Source: Candidatus Microgenomates bacterium
GTDB taxonomy: Bacteria; Patescibacteriota; Microgenomatia; UBA1400; UBA12108
Reading direction: 5' to 3'
Assembly (NCBI GenBank): GCA_003576945.1
Contig: QEVC01000012.1
Location: 1-37,966, forward strand
DNA: 37,966 nt
Numbering within the stretch: position 1 is the stretch's first letter; the number at the start of each line of letters is the position of its first letter. The position numbers and the translations under genes were made by a program. Under the pieces are notes generated by a model. That model ran no database searches. It had not been told where the DNA came from and worked only from the letters and a program-made list of their open reading frames with translations. Positions 15,279 to 22,914 of the stretch are shown here, in pieces.

Positions 15279-15449
15279 ATGAGCGGTGGTGAGCATGGAC
15301 CAAGCGGCGAAAAGGTGAGCGTAGCTTCAGCCCTAGGAATATTCTTCCTTACACTTTTGGAGCTATGTACTTTAAGTTTTGCTGACAAAGTCGGAAAGTA
15401 TTTTGAGAACAGTGGTAATTTACTTCCTAGTGGATCTTCTGCTCATTAG
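15279..15449 (+). CDS. Small membrane protein of 56 residues
   Basis: ATG at 15279, two bases after the preceding stop, reading 56 residues to TAG at 15447. It has a polar N-terminus, one hydrophobic helix (ALGIFFLTLLELCTLSFA) and a polar tail. It is probably co-translated with the preceding small ORF. The stop overlaps by 4 bp the end of the convergent broken amidohydrolase gene. Function unknown. Confidence 0.5.
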   Translation: MSGGEHGPSGEKVSVASALGIFFLTLLELCTLSFADKVGKYFENSGNLLPSGSSAH

Positions 15450-16183
15450 GCTATACCGACAGCAACGTTCTTTTCACTGTACCAGAGATATTTATTTGGG
15501 ATAGTACTAGTTCGCTTTTGATATTTTATAGTCTTGTAGGTTGGGATAAATGAGTTATTGGATTCCTTGTCTAAGTTTTTGAGAATAGTATTTACCCATG
15601 AAAGGTGATGAGCAGTGTATTTATTTGTTGGCCTTCCTAGTTCGCCCGACTCCAGGAGGATATAGCTAATATTATGTTGAGCGAGAGGGATTGATGGGCT
15701 GAGAGTAGGACGGGAGGTGCATAGTGTGGTAGCTTTTAAATGTGAAAGCAGTTTTGTCGTTTGCTGGTCGATTACCTTATTGCCAGTTTGTTGTGCCCAG
15801 ACAAAGGGATTGAGGTGCTCATCACTAGCCCCACCATGTAGATCAATCCATAACTCGACATTATTAGCATATTTTGAAATTTGATACATCAGGCGAGAAC
15901 TACTACTACCATAAGTACAACCTGGGAAGATGTGTTAGGGGTAGCGTTTATCTAGAGGATTGTAGCTAGTATGACTGAGATATCCTGGAATATTTACAAT
16001 GGGAATAATGGTGATTGGGATAGGTAGGTTATAAGACTGGATAAGTGCCTGGGCAGCACAAATACCGTCGTATTCGTCACCATCTACTCCGGCAGTAATT
16101 AGAACACGTGATTGTTGAGTTGAGTGAGAATGCCAGACATGCGGAGTGGGAGCTGAGCGAAAGTAGTTTAGCAAATCAAACAT
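15446..16183 (-). pseudogene. M14/AstE-type zinc amidohydrolase gene interrupted by an in-frame TAA
   Basis: One reading frame runs from ATG 16183 to TAG at 15446 but carries TAA at 15937-15935. Both parts belong to one protein of the succinylglutamate desuccinylase/M14 carboxypeptidase group. Upstream of the stop are RVLITAGVDGDEYDG (zinc-site region, with Asp where His is usual) and NPLDKRYP. Downstream come HIFPG, then DLHGGASDEHLNPF (third zinc ligand) and an ILLESGELG motif (catalytic Glu region). The stop falls between YP and HIFPG, where one residue is expected, so a single base change explains it. Start 16183 is chosen because TATAAT lies six bases before it; the frame itself is open to 16291. 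Confidence 0.75.
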
Positions 16184-16189
16184 AACGCT

Positions 16190-16197
16190 ATTATAAT
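16190..16197. promoter_or_regulatory. Bidirectional overlapping -10 boxes
   Basis: The segment reads TATAAT on the plus strand at 16192-16197 and TATAAT on the minus strand at 16195-16190. The minus-strand ATG at 16183 is six bases after its box. A plus-strand ATG at 16204 is six bases after the other. Divergent leaderless starts are implied, although the plus ATG opens only a 16-codon frame. Confidence 0.5.
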
Positions 16198-16246
16198 CAT
16201 CATATGGAAAAAGTAATGAATTATCTAAGGCGAGATTTGGGGAGAA

Positions 16247-16555
16247 ATGGTTAAGCTCCCGGCTAATCTTTACCAATTTAATGGGACTCAAATCGTGGCA
16301 AAAATCCCTGATAAGAGAGGATATTATTACTATCAGAGTTTAATAAAAAAGATTATCAAGCTCGCGAAGAAAGAGCAGATACAGTTGTCGGCAGGAACTA
16401 GTTTTGGGATGCCGACTACTCGGATATATTTAACCGCACGCAAAAGTGGTTATACCCCAAGATTTTTGAGAATTTCGGTAGGTTGGGAGAGTGAGGCTGA
16501 GATGATACAGATCGCAAGAATTATTAAGAAAGTGCTTTATTCAGATAAATATTAA
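16247..16555 (+). pseudogene. C-terminal fragment of a PLP-dependent transferase
   Basis: 102 residues with no identified start signal. From about residue 49, SAGTSFGMPTTRIYLTA followed by PRFLRISVGWES resembles the small C-terminal domain of Cys/Met-metabolism-type PLP enzymes, including the arginine that binds the substrate carboxylate. The large PLP-binding domain with its lysine is missing. A plus-strand -10 and ATG (16204) lie in another frame that ends just after this frame opens, so a frameshifted small gene starting MEKVMNYLRRD is an alternative. Lone functional domain or relic: undecided. Confidence 0.5.
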
Positions 16556-16561
16556 GTTGGG

Positions 16562-16567
16562 TATACT
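16562..16567 (+). promoter_or_regulatory. -10 box of radA, leaderless start
   Basis: TATACT lies eight bases before the ATG at 16576, with no Shine-Dalgarno. Confidence 0.55.
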
Positions 16568-16575
16568 ATTAATAT

Positions 16576-17919
16576 ATGGCTAAGTCTAGCGTAATATATG
16601 AATGTAGTGGCTGTGGGGCGCAGAGTCCCAAGTGGGCAGGGCAATGTGGCGAGTGTGGAAAGTGGAATACGCTATCAGAAACATTAGTTTCTGACAAAAT
16701 TTCAAATCGTAAATTCCCTGCCCGAAATGCTACGCAAAACGTTACAGGCGGGTCAAATTCTCAAATTAAGGGGAAGTTGTTGGGGTTGGATGAGGTAGAG
16801 GGAAAAGTGGGAGAGCGAGTTAGTACGAGGATTGGGGAGCTGGATCGGGTGCTGGGTGGAGGGTTGGTAGCTGGTGAGGTGGTTTTGATGGTGGGCGAGC
16901 CGGGAATTGGTAAGTCGACACTACTAACACAACTGTCGCTTAACATGTCGAATGTGGTATATGTGTGTGGGGAGGAATCGCCGGGACAAGTAAAAATACG
17001 CGTAAATCGGATGGGAGGAGATGGGAGTAAGACTAACCTCAAAATGCTTGCGGAAATGGATGTAGATACGATAGTAAGCACAGTTAATAAAGAGCCTATA
17101 TCGCTACTTATTATTGACTCTGTTCAAACTATATATACATCAGATTTGCCGGGTCTCGCAGGCTCTGTGTCGCAAATTAGAGAGTGTACGGGGCGGATTA
17201 TTGCCTATGCAAAATCTAAGAATGTGCCCGTGATACTGGTCGGTCATGTGACAAAGGACGGGGAGATGGCAGGACCCAAGGTGCTAGAGCATATGGTAGA
17301 CGCGGTACTCGAGCTAACAGGGGATAGATACTATGATCTGCGCCTGCTGCGGACGCAAAAAAATAGGTTTGGGGCAACGGATGAGGTGGGGGTATTTCGC
17401 ATGAACGAGAGTGGGATGGAGGAGATAACTAACCCATCTGAGCTCTTTCTCTCGGAGAGAGAAGAGGGTAGTGTGGGGAGCGCGATCGCGGTGGTGGTGG
17501 AGGGGACCCGGCCAGTACTGCTAGAAGTGCAAGCCCTCGTAGTTAATTCGGAGCTACCCGTGCCACGTAGAGTCTCGCAGGGGGTGGACGTTAGGAGAGT
17601 ACAAATACTACTCGGAGTTTTGCAAAAATACACGAAGCTCTCTATTGGTACAAAAGATGTGTTCGTTAAAGTAACTGGTGGGTTGACGGTTCGAGAACCG
17701 GCAATCGACCTTGCTGTAGTACTAGCTGTGGCTAGCTCAGCGAGTGGTAAGAGTTTGCCAAAAAAATCCGTAGCCATCGGCGAAGTTGGACTACTTGGTG
17801 AGATCCGCAACGTGAATATGTATGACAAAAGAGTTAAAGAAGCGAACAAACTGGGTTATACGACCATTTACTCGAAAAATAGTTATCGTAAAGTGGCAGA
17901 GTTGGTCAAGTCGATATAA
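16576..17919 (+). CDS. radA: DNA repair and recombination protein RadA (Sms)
   Basis: 447 residues. A four-cysteine zinc finger opens the protein (C10, C13, C24, C27). Then come a RecA-like ATPase with Walker A GEPGIGKST (107-115) and Walker B LLIIDSVQTI, the RadA-specific KNRFG motif (262-266), and a C-terminal Lon-protease-like domain (GGLTVREPAIDLAVVLAVAS) lacking protease function in the family. RadA acts as a hexameric helicase that drives branch migration of recombination intermediates. Length and all motifs are normal. Confidence 0.96.
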   Translation: MAKSSVIYECSGCGAQSPKWAGQCGECGKWNTLSETLVSDKISNRKFPARNATQNVTGGSNSQIKGKLLGLDEVEGKVGERVSTRIGELDRVLGGGLVAGEVVLMVGEPGIGKSTLLTQLSLNMSNVVYVCGEESPGQVKIRVNRMGGDGSKTNLKMLAEMDVDTIVSTVNKEPISLLIIDSVQTIYTSDLPGLAGSVSQIRECTGRIIAYAKSKNVPVILVGHVTKDGEMAGPKVLEHMVDAVLELTGDRYYDLRLLRTQKNRFGATDEVGVFRMNESGMEEITNPSELFLSEREEGSVGSAIAVVVEGTRPVLLEVQALVVNSELPVPRRVSQGVDVRRVQILLGVLQKYTKLSIGTKDVFVKVTGGLTVREPAIDLAVVLAVASSASGKSLPKKSVAIGEVGLLGEIRNVNMYDKRVKEANKLGYTTIYSKNSYRKVAELVKSI

Positions 17920-17988
17920 TCTGCAATGATTGTTTGTACTTACACTGCACAAACCACTTCATTCAGACCTAGGATTCTTTTCCATGAG

Positions 17989-17997
17989 TTATCCACA
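17989..17997 (+). other. Single perfect DnaA-box-like 9-mer
   Basis: TTATCCACA occurs once in the gene-free interval after radA. The rest of 17920-18074 holds nothing I can identify. One box without clustering or a DUE-like AT tract does not make an origin. Confidence 0.25.
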
Positions 17998-18074
17998 ATG
18001 CCTCATTCACTCTTTTTTCCAGATCTATTTATGTTATGGGGTATGTGTATTTGTTGGTAATAAATTATTATGGG

Positions 18075-18103
18075 TTGACTCCAGGCAAGAAACGCGCGAT
18101 AAT
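18075..18103 (+). promoter_or_regulatory. Strong promoter in front of the candidate structured RNA
   Basis: TTGACT (18075-18080), exactly 17 nt, then GATAAT (18098-18103). The predicted start near 18110 coincides with the first hairpin of the downstream structured region, and no coding sequence follows for 400 nt. Confidence 0.7.
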
Positions 18104-18109
18104 ACCTGC

Positions 18110-18480
18110 TAGATCAAGCTAATATCTTGATTGGTCTTTGAAAATGAGTTTATATACTGCCCTAGCAAGCCTTAAAACCTTGCTGCTGTAGAAACGAAAA
18201 GAGCATTCCTACCGCTGAATCACCTTAACCTGGGTTCACGTGTAGCAATGCTCTTATTCAAGGACGTTCCGCGCGTTTTGAGGATGCGGAAGCGTTACGT
18301 GCACTTTAACACCCTTGTTATATAGTCGTCAAGCTACATTTTGTGTGTAAGCACTAAGACTACACACTACAGGTAGGGTTACGACCTATAATCACTTGAT
18401 GTTGCTAAACAATAAGACGTGCTTAGCATTGGGGGATATGTGAGATAGGGCAGGCTCATAATCCCCCAATATTGGGCATG
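18110..18480 (+). ncRNA. Candidate structured non-coding RNA, about 370 nt
   Basis: No convincing ORF lies in this interval. A chain of perfect stems follows the promoter: 18113-18118 with 18126-18131; 18164-18169 with 18179-18184; 18199-18207 with 18247-18255 (9 bp); 18267-18272 with 18286-18291; 18343-18349 with 18361-18367 (7 bp); TGCTAA with TTAGCA around 18402-18427; and ATTGGGGGAT at 18428-18437 with 18461-18470 (10 bp), extended inward by a TGAG/CTCA pair. TGTAGC at 18241-18246 can also pair with 18333-18338. Length is in the range of RNase P RNA or tmRNA, but I find none of their conserved sequences (no tRNA-like T-arm, no RNase P P4 core). The 3' end is not defined; prs begins at 18513 from its own -10 box. 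The identity is unknown. Confidence 0.5.
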
Positions 18481-18498
18481 TTGGATTATTTTTCGTTG

Positions 18499-18504
18499 TA
18501 GAAT
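18499..18504 (+). promoter_or_regulatory. -10 box of prs, leaderless start
   Basis: TAGAAT lies eight bases before the prs ATG at 18513. AGGTAAAG in between is too close to the ATG to act as a Shine-Dalgarno. Confidence 0.5.
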
Positions 18505-18512
18505 AGGTAAAG

Positions 18513-19418
18513 ATGAAACTATTTGGTGGGGCAAGCAATCAGCGATTGGTTAAGAAGATGTGGGAGTTGGGAATTGATGTTGGCGAAGTTAAGATCTCGA
18601 AATTTGCAAATGATGAGAAAAGGGTGAGTGTGGGGAGGGGTAGTGGAGGTGCGGCAATATTACAATCTTTTTCTAAACCTGTAGATGAGCAGATTATCGA
18701 GTTTTGCCTCCTCGCCGACGCACTGTCGCGAGCCGGGTATAGTGAGTTGGTGGCGGTGGTTCCATGGCTTGGATACAGTAAACAAGACAAGGTGTTCTTG
18801 CCAGGTGAAGCATTGTCTGCCAAAGTGATCGCGCAGATTATCCAAACAACTAAAGTTAAAAAGTTAATTACCTTTGATTTGCACAATCGAGCGATTACGG
18901 GATTTTTTGACATCCCAGTGATTGAGCTGTCGGCCAAGCCACTGTTCAAGGATTACTTTGAGAAAAAAATTGGTGATAATAAAGCAGACTATGTGGTAGT
19001 AGCGCCAGATGAGGGCGCTGTAAAAGCCAGCTCGTACTTTGCCAGAGAACTGGGTCTAGCTATAGCCTACATGGATAAGCGGCGTGATCTAAAAACTGGA
19101 GAAGTCAGGGTGGTTGGGATGAGTGGAGAAGTAGCAGGGAAACATGTTGTCATCGTGGATGACATGATCGTAACAGGGTCTACCATGATGGAGAGTGCCG
19201 AGTATCTAAAGAAGATGGGGGCAAAAAAAGTGAGTGTGGCGGCGACGCACCACCTATATCTACAGGGAGTGCAGGAAAAATTGGAGATGAGCGAGATTGA
19301 TGAGGTTGTGGTAACTGATACAGTCGCGCAGAGTGCGACAAGTCATAAGTATCTAGTTGAAAGTAAAAAGTTAAGAGTGCTGAGTGTGGCGGGTTTGATA
19401 GTTGACGAACTGAGTTAG
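18513..19418 (+). CDS. prs: Ribose-phosphate pyrophosphokinase (PRPP synthetase)
   Basis: 301 residues. The enzyme makes PRPP from ribose 5-phosphate and ATP for nucleotide and NAD synthesis. Motifs: VPWLGYSKQDKVFLPGEALS (ATP/flexible-loop region), FDLHN (metal site), VVAPDEGAVK (ribose-phosphate region) and the PRPP-binding loop VVIVDDMIVTGSTM. It is slightly shorter than the usual 310-320 residues, and its N-terminal region is divergent. PRPP also links it to the NMN adenylyltransferase gene 5 kb downstream, a loose connection only. Confidence 0.93.
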   Translation: MKLFGGASNQRLVKKMWELGIDVGEVKISKFANDEKRVSVGRGSGGAAILQSFSKPVDEQIIEFCLLADALSRAGYSELVAVVPWLGYSKQDKVFLPGEALSAKVIAQIIQTTKVKKLITFDLHNRAITGFFDIPVIELSAKPLFKDYFEKKIGDNKADYVVVAPDEGAVKASSYFARELGLAIAYMDKRRDLKTGEVRVVGMSGEVAGKHVVIVDDMIVTGSTMMESAEYLKKMGAKKVSVAATHHLYLQGVQEKLEMSEIDEVVVTDTVAQSATSHKYLVESKKLRVLSVAGLIVDELS

Positions 19419-19515
19419 ATTTGCGATACTACCTATTGTTCCCAGGAAATTTAGTTTTAAGATTAGATTTTACATGTTTGTGAGTTTACAACAATATATT
19501 TCATAAGGAGAGTGT

Positions 19516-20859
19516 ATGCCAGTAAAGAAGGCGGCTAAGACCGAGTCAAAAGTAGAAGAAGGGGTTGCTACGTCAGTTGCCCCAGTTGCACAAGATGTGG
19601 CAACAAGTGTGGCGCCAAAAACGTATGTGAGACCACCCATGATGAATCGACCACCGATGAACAACCGACCAGTCGGAAACACTTATGTAAACAATAATCA
19701 CAATATGAGCGCGGCAGTTAACACCCAACCAATCGAAAATGTGGCGGGATTCCTTGATGATTCGGCTGATGGTCACGGCGTTTTACGCCCTCATTTTTCG
19801 CCCTCGGAGCGTGATGTTTATATCTCTAGCATGGTGGTACGCCGGATCGGGCTGCGCCCTGGAGACTATGTAGAGGGGACAGCGCGAAAGCCTAAGGATA
19901 ACGAAAAGTACTGGGGCCTCGTGACTGTGACCAAGGTTAATGGGAAGTCGCCGGCTGAGTTTAATAAGCGTGTCAAGTTCCACAACATGACGCCGATTTA
20001 TCCTAACCAGAAAATTACCCTCGAGATGGGGGCAGCTCCACTCTCTAACCGCGTAATAGATCTTGTCGCGCCAATCGGGCGTGGACAGCGGGGGATGGTG
20101 GTGGCACCGCCTAAGGCTGGCAAGACCACAATTATGAAGGACATGATGACGGGAATAGCTAAAAACTATCCTGAAATTCATTTAATGGCTGTACTTATTG
20201 GTGAGCGCCCCGAAGAAGTAACCGATATCCGTCGCCACTTAGAAAAAGTAACCGAGAAGTCGGTAATGATCGGGGAGTGTGCTGCCTCTAACTTTGACGA
20301 GCCAGCCGAAGACCAGACTCGAGTAGCGGAGATCGCGCTTGAGCGAGCGAAGCGACTAGTAGAAGAGGGGAAGGATGTGGTAATCCTTTTGGACTCAATT
20401 ACCCGTCTCGCTCGTGCTTACAACCTGGCAATCCCAACATCGGGTCGTACGTTGTCTGGTGGATTTGATCCGGCCGCCCTTTACCCACCTAAGCGCTTCT
20501 TTGGCGCGGCCCGCAAAATGGAGGATGGGGGATCACTTACCATCATTGGTACTGCCTTGGTAGATACTGGCTCTCGCATGGACGAACTAATCTACGAAGA
20601 GTTTAAGGGTACGGGCAATATGGAGCTGGTCCTAGACCGCAGACTCTCGGAGCGACGCATCTTCCCCGCGATTGATGTCTACAAATCAGGAACTCGCCGT
20701 GAAGATCTACTGTTCTCCGGAGCAGACTACCAAAACATCGTGGTGATGCGCCGCATGCTCGACATGCTAAACGATGATGAGCGCACCAGTGTGATGGTCG
20801 ACCGGATGGCGAGGTCCAAGAGCAACAAAGAGTTCCTGGCGATGCTGAAGGAGGGGTAA
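19516..20859 (+). CDS. rho: Transcription termination factor Rho
   Basis: 447 residues with Shine-Dalgarno AAGGAGAG. The first 75 residues are low complexity (two VATSVAP repeats, then an Asn/Pro/Met-rich stretch). The RNA-binding cold-shock domain follows (GFLDDSADGHGVLRP to about 155), then the RecA-like motor: Walker A PPKAGKTT, catalytic GERPEEVTDIRR, Walker B VVILLDSITRLARAYN, the Q-loop TLSGGFDP and the R-loop region EEFKGTGNMELVLDR. Rho is a hexameric RNA helicase that ends transcription of untranslated RNA. Complete and normal apart from the extended N-terminal linker. Confidence 0.97.
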   Translation: MPVKKAAKTESKVEEGVATSVAPVAQDVATSVAPKTYVRPPMMNRPPMNNRPVGNTYVNNNHNMSAAVNTQPIENVAGFLDDSADGHGVLRPHFSPSERDVYISSMVVRRIGLRPGDYVEGTARKPKDNEKYWGLVTVTKVNGKSPAEFNKRVKFHNMTPIYPNQKITLEMGAAPLSNRVIDLVAPIGRGQRGMVVAPPKAGKTTIMKDMMTGIAKNYPEIHLMAVLIGERPEEVTDIRRHLEKVTEKSVMIGECAASNFDEPAEDQTRVAEIALERAKRLVEEGKDVVILLDSITRLARAYNLAIPTSGRTLSGGFDPAALYPPKRFFGAARKMEDGGSLTIIGTALVDTGSRMDELIYEEFKGTGNMELVLDRRLSERRIFPAIDVYKSGTRREDLLFSGADYQNIVVMRRMLDMLNDDERTSVMVDRMARSKSNKEFLAMLKEG

Positions 20860-20916
20860 TTAGCTGATAGTATATAATTTGTGTAAATTGTAATTACGAT
20901 AGCGGAGGCGATATCT

Positions 20917-21297
20917 ATGACTCAGGTTGAATAAGTTGACAATAAACCCAATCGAGGAGCGAATGACACTAATGGCGAGGCAGCTGCGAAGCGATTGGCT
21001 GATGCGACAGCAGTTTTAAATGTTGAACTTCAAAAAGTAGGTAAGAACAACGAGGAAACTGGAATGAATGGGGATATGACGGCAGTAGTTGAGGCCTCGC
21101 AAGTAGCTGCAGCTGCGAATGCTGAAGTTCATCCTGAAATTGCGCAAGCTAATCAGGAACGTTCTCAACGTGAAAGAGTTGATGCTGCCCATAACGTTAT
21201 AGAAAGAAATCGTCAAGCTCATATGAATAGTGGTGCTTGGATTCCAGGGCAGCCAGTAATGAATGGTCTTTTGCCTGATTTTTCAAAGAAGAAATAA
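20917..21297 (+). pseudogene. Small gene of unknown function with a TAA at codon 6
   Basis: A strong Shine-Dalgarno (GCGGAGG) precedes ATG 20917, which reads MTQVE and then meets TAA at 20932-20934. The same frame then continues open for 120 codons to 21297 with a coherent hydrophilic Ala/Asn-rich sequence ending in a Lys tail. Without the stop it would be a 126-residue soluble protein. TATAAT at 20873-20878 could be its promoter. If it is still translated, the likeliest restart is TTG 20995, which lacks a ribosome-binding site. No family recognised. Confidence 0.5.
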
Positions 21298-21362
21298 GAA
21301 GTAGTTGATTTTACTCAAACACATAAGTTAGTCAGGTGAAGTAAAGGGGGATTTTGAGAAGC

Positions 21363-21420
21363 TTGACGTGGGGTTGAAAATGTGATTTTATGTAGGAAAG
21401 TATACAAAAAATGTATACTT
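21363..21420 (+). promoter_or_regulatory. Promoter and palindromic operator of the abiE-type pair
   Basis: TTGACG (21363-21368), 17 nt, then TTTTAT (21386-21391) is one promoter candidate. AAGTATAC (21398-21405) and its exact complement GTATACTT (21413-21420) are separated by 7 nt, just upstream of the ATG at 21434. This is a likely binding site for the AbiEi-type repressor. Confidence 0.6.
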
Positions 21421-21433
21421 AGGGACATGAAAT

Positions 21434-22063
21434 ATGGAAAAACTGTTTGACCTACCTTACTTTACGTTGACAATGGTAATGCAGATGAAGGGTGCTTCGG
21501 TGCATAATGCGCGAGTGTGGTTGTCTCGACAAAATAAAGCAAATAAAGTAGTTAGATTAACTAATGGTGTATACATGAGTCGAGCGAAATATGACAGATA
21601 TCGTGATAACCCGGACTTTGTAGGGATGGTCGCCAACATAATCCAGCCGCACAGCTATTTGAGTGGGGAGTGGGTGCTGCAAAAGTATGGAGTAATGACA
21701 GAAGCAATATTTAATGTTACTTGTGTGACGACCAAACATACCAGAGAAATAGAGAACCCAGTAGGAAGGTTTATTTATACAAATATTACTGACAAATTAT
21801 TTGATGGATATAGTGAGAAGTTGATGGATGGAATAATGGTGCGAGAAGCTAGTGTAGCTAAAGCCCTATATGACCTGTTATACCTACGCAAGACTCCGAG
21901 TAGAATCAAAGAGGATATGTATTTTTTGAGTGAAGATCTGCGGCTTAATTTGACTCACCTCGACAAGAGTGTAAAACTCGAATTTGAAGAGTGGGTTAAC
22001 AAATATCAGAGTCCAAAAATGAAGTTAATTAGGGATAATTTGAGGAGGTCTGGATGGGAGTAG
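21434..22063 (+). CDS. AbiEi-type antitoxin / transcriptional regulator
   Basis: 209 residues. The N-terminal winged-helix part (KGASVHNARVWLSRQNKANKVVRLTNGVYMS) and the following domain with HSYLSGEWVLQKYG, then VREASVAKALYDLLYL, match the AbiEi antitoxin family of type IV toxin-antitoxin systems. There it represses the operon and counteracts a nucleotidyltransferase toxin. The end overlaps the toxin gene by 10 nt. A perfect inverted repeat lies upstream, as expected for autoregulation. Confidence 0.82.
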   Translation: MEKLFDLPYFTLTMVMQMKGASVHNARVWLSRQNKANKVVRLTNGVYMSRAKYDRYRDNPDFVGMVANIIQPHSYLSGEWVLQKYGVMTEAIFNVTCVTTKHTREIENPVGRFIYTNITDKLFDGYSEKLMDGIMVREASVAKALYDLLYLRKTPSRIKEDMYFLSEDLRLNLTHLDKSVKLEFEEWVNKYQSPKMKLIRDNLRRSGWE

Positions 22064-22893
22064 TCACGAGACAGATATTAAATGCTTTGAATGATCCGGA
22101 GTATGCGAATGCAAACATTGATGTGCGCCGAGTGGTGGCAAAAGATGTTTTGATTTCTTATGTTTTGAGCTTTATATACAACCGCAAAAAGTATGCAAGC
22201 TTAGTGTTTTATGGTGGAACATGCGCCAAGGTGGTGTATGGGCTGGACCGGTTCTCGGAAGATATCGATCTAGACAATAGCATGGGAGTGGGTGTTGCTA
22301 GTTTTGGGGATGAACTCGCGCAGTACTGCAAAAATAAAATGCAAATAGAGGGGGCAGATGTTTATGAGCAGAGTGGGGAGGGTGGGATCAGGCGATTTGT
22401 CCTGCGTGTGCCGATAATGAACGAAATCGGACTCTCGCCGAGGATGAGTGAAAAACTTCATGTTAAGGTAGAGATGAGCAACATGACAAAACATGCAACA
22501 GTGCAAAAAACGCCGCTCGTGCGGCACGGGCAGGCCATGGTGATACAGCATTTTGACCTGCCTAGCTTGATGGCAGGCAAGATGGTGGCGTGTCTTGAGA
22601 GAAATTGGCGAAAAGGTGAAGTTGCTGGGACAGATATTAAAGGAAGAGATTTTTATGATCTGATTTGGTATATGAATAAGGGAGTGAGACCAAATCCAGA
22701 AGTTCTAAAACATGGGGGAGAGCAGTCGTATACCCTAGATTCTACCTGGAAGTTACTAGAAAAAAAAGTTTTGAAGATCAATAAGAATGAGCTCAAGTTT
22801 GACTTGAAGTCTTTTGTGCCTAACGGAGTTTATCTAGACAACTGGCTAGACAATTTTCAGGACTACTTCTCTCGTTTGAGAAAGAGCGCTTAA
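22054..22893 (+). CDS. AbiEii-type nucleotidyltransferase toxin
   Basis: 279 residues. The polymerase-beta-like nucleotidyltransferase signature is clear: FYGGTCAKVVYGLDRFSEDIDLD, with Gly-Gly-Thr (54-56) and the metal-binding D70-x-D72. A later GRDFYDLIWYM segment is typical of the AbiEii/MenT group, which blocks growth by adding nucleotides to tRNA ends or similar targets. It starts inside the last codons of the antitoxin gene. Confidence 0.85.
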   Translation: MGVVTRQILNALNDPEYANANIDVRRVVAKDVLISYVLSFIYNRKKYASLVFYGGTCAKVVYGLDRFSEDIDLDNSMGVGVASFGDELAQYCKNKMQIEGADVYEQSGEGGIRRFVLRVPIMNEIGLSPRMSEKLHVKVEMSNMTKHATVQKTPLVRHGQAMVIQHFDLPSLMAGKMVACLERNWRKGEVAGTDIKGRDFYDLIWYMNKGVRPNPEVLKHGGEQSYTLDSTWKLLEKKVLKINKNELKFDLKSFVPNGVYLDNWLDNFQDYFSRLRKSA

Positions 22894-22904
22894 TCTGCTA
22901 GGAT
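22876..22904 (+). promoter_or_regulatory. Promoter of the LysM/M23 gene
   Basis: TTGAGA (22876-22881), 17 nt, then TAGGAT (22899-22904), inside the 3' end of the toxin gene. The ATG at 22915 is ten bases after the -10, so the leader is very short or absent. Confidence 0.6.
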
Positions 22905-22914
22905 AGAGCCGCCT

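Noticed and set aside
17989-17997. Perfect DnaA box in a gene-free interval, possible replication origin
   Set aside because: Only one box was found, with no cluster, no clear AT-rich unwinding tract and no dnaA/dnaN genes nearby; one 9-mer can occur by chance.
17930-18112. 60-codon plus-strand ORF after radA
   Set aside because: Starts at a non-ATG codon in AT-rich spacer, with no ribosome-binding site and a random-looking composition.
18110-18480. tmRNA or RNase P RNA in the structured interval
   Set aside because: I searched by eye for a tRNA-like T-arm with CCA, a tag-peptide frame ending in Ala-Ala, and the RNase P conserved core, and found none. The interval is kept as an unidentified RNA.
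15935-20934. Reassigned or read-through TAA codon in this organism
   Set aside because: TAA is used as the normal terminator of many intact genes here (lgt upstream gene, trxA, rho, radA), so recoding is unlikely; isolated mutations or base errors explain the two interrupted genes better.
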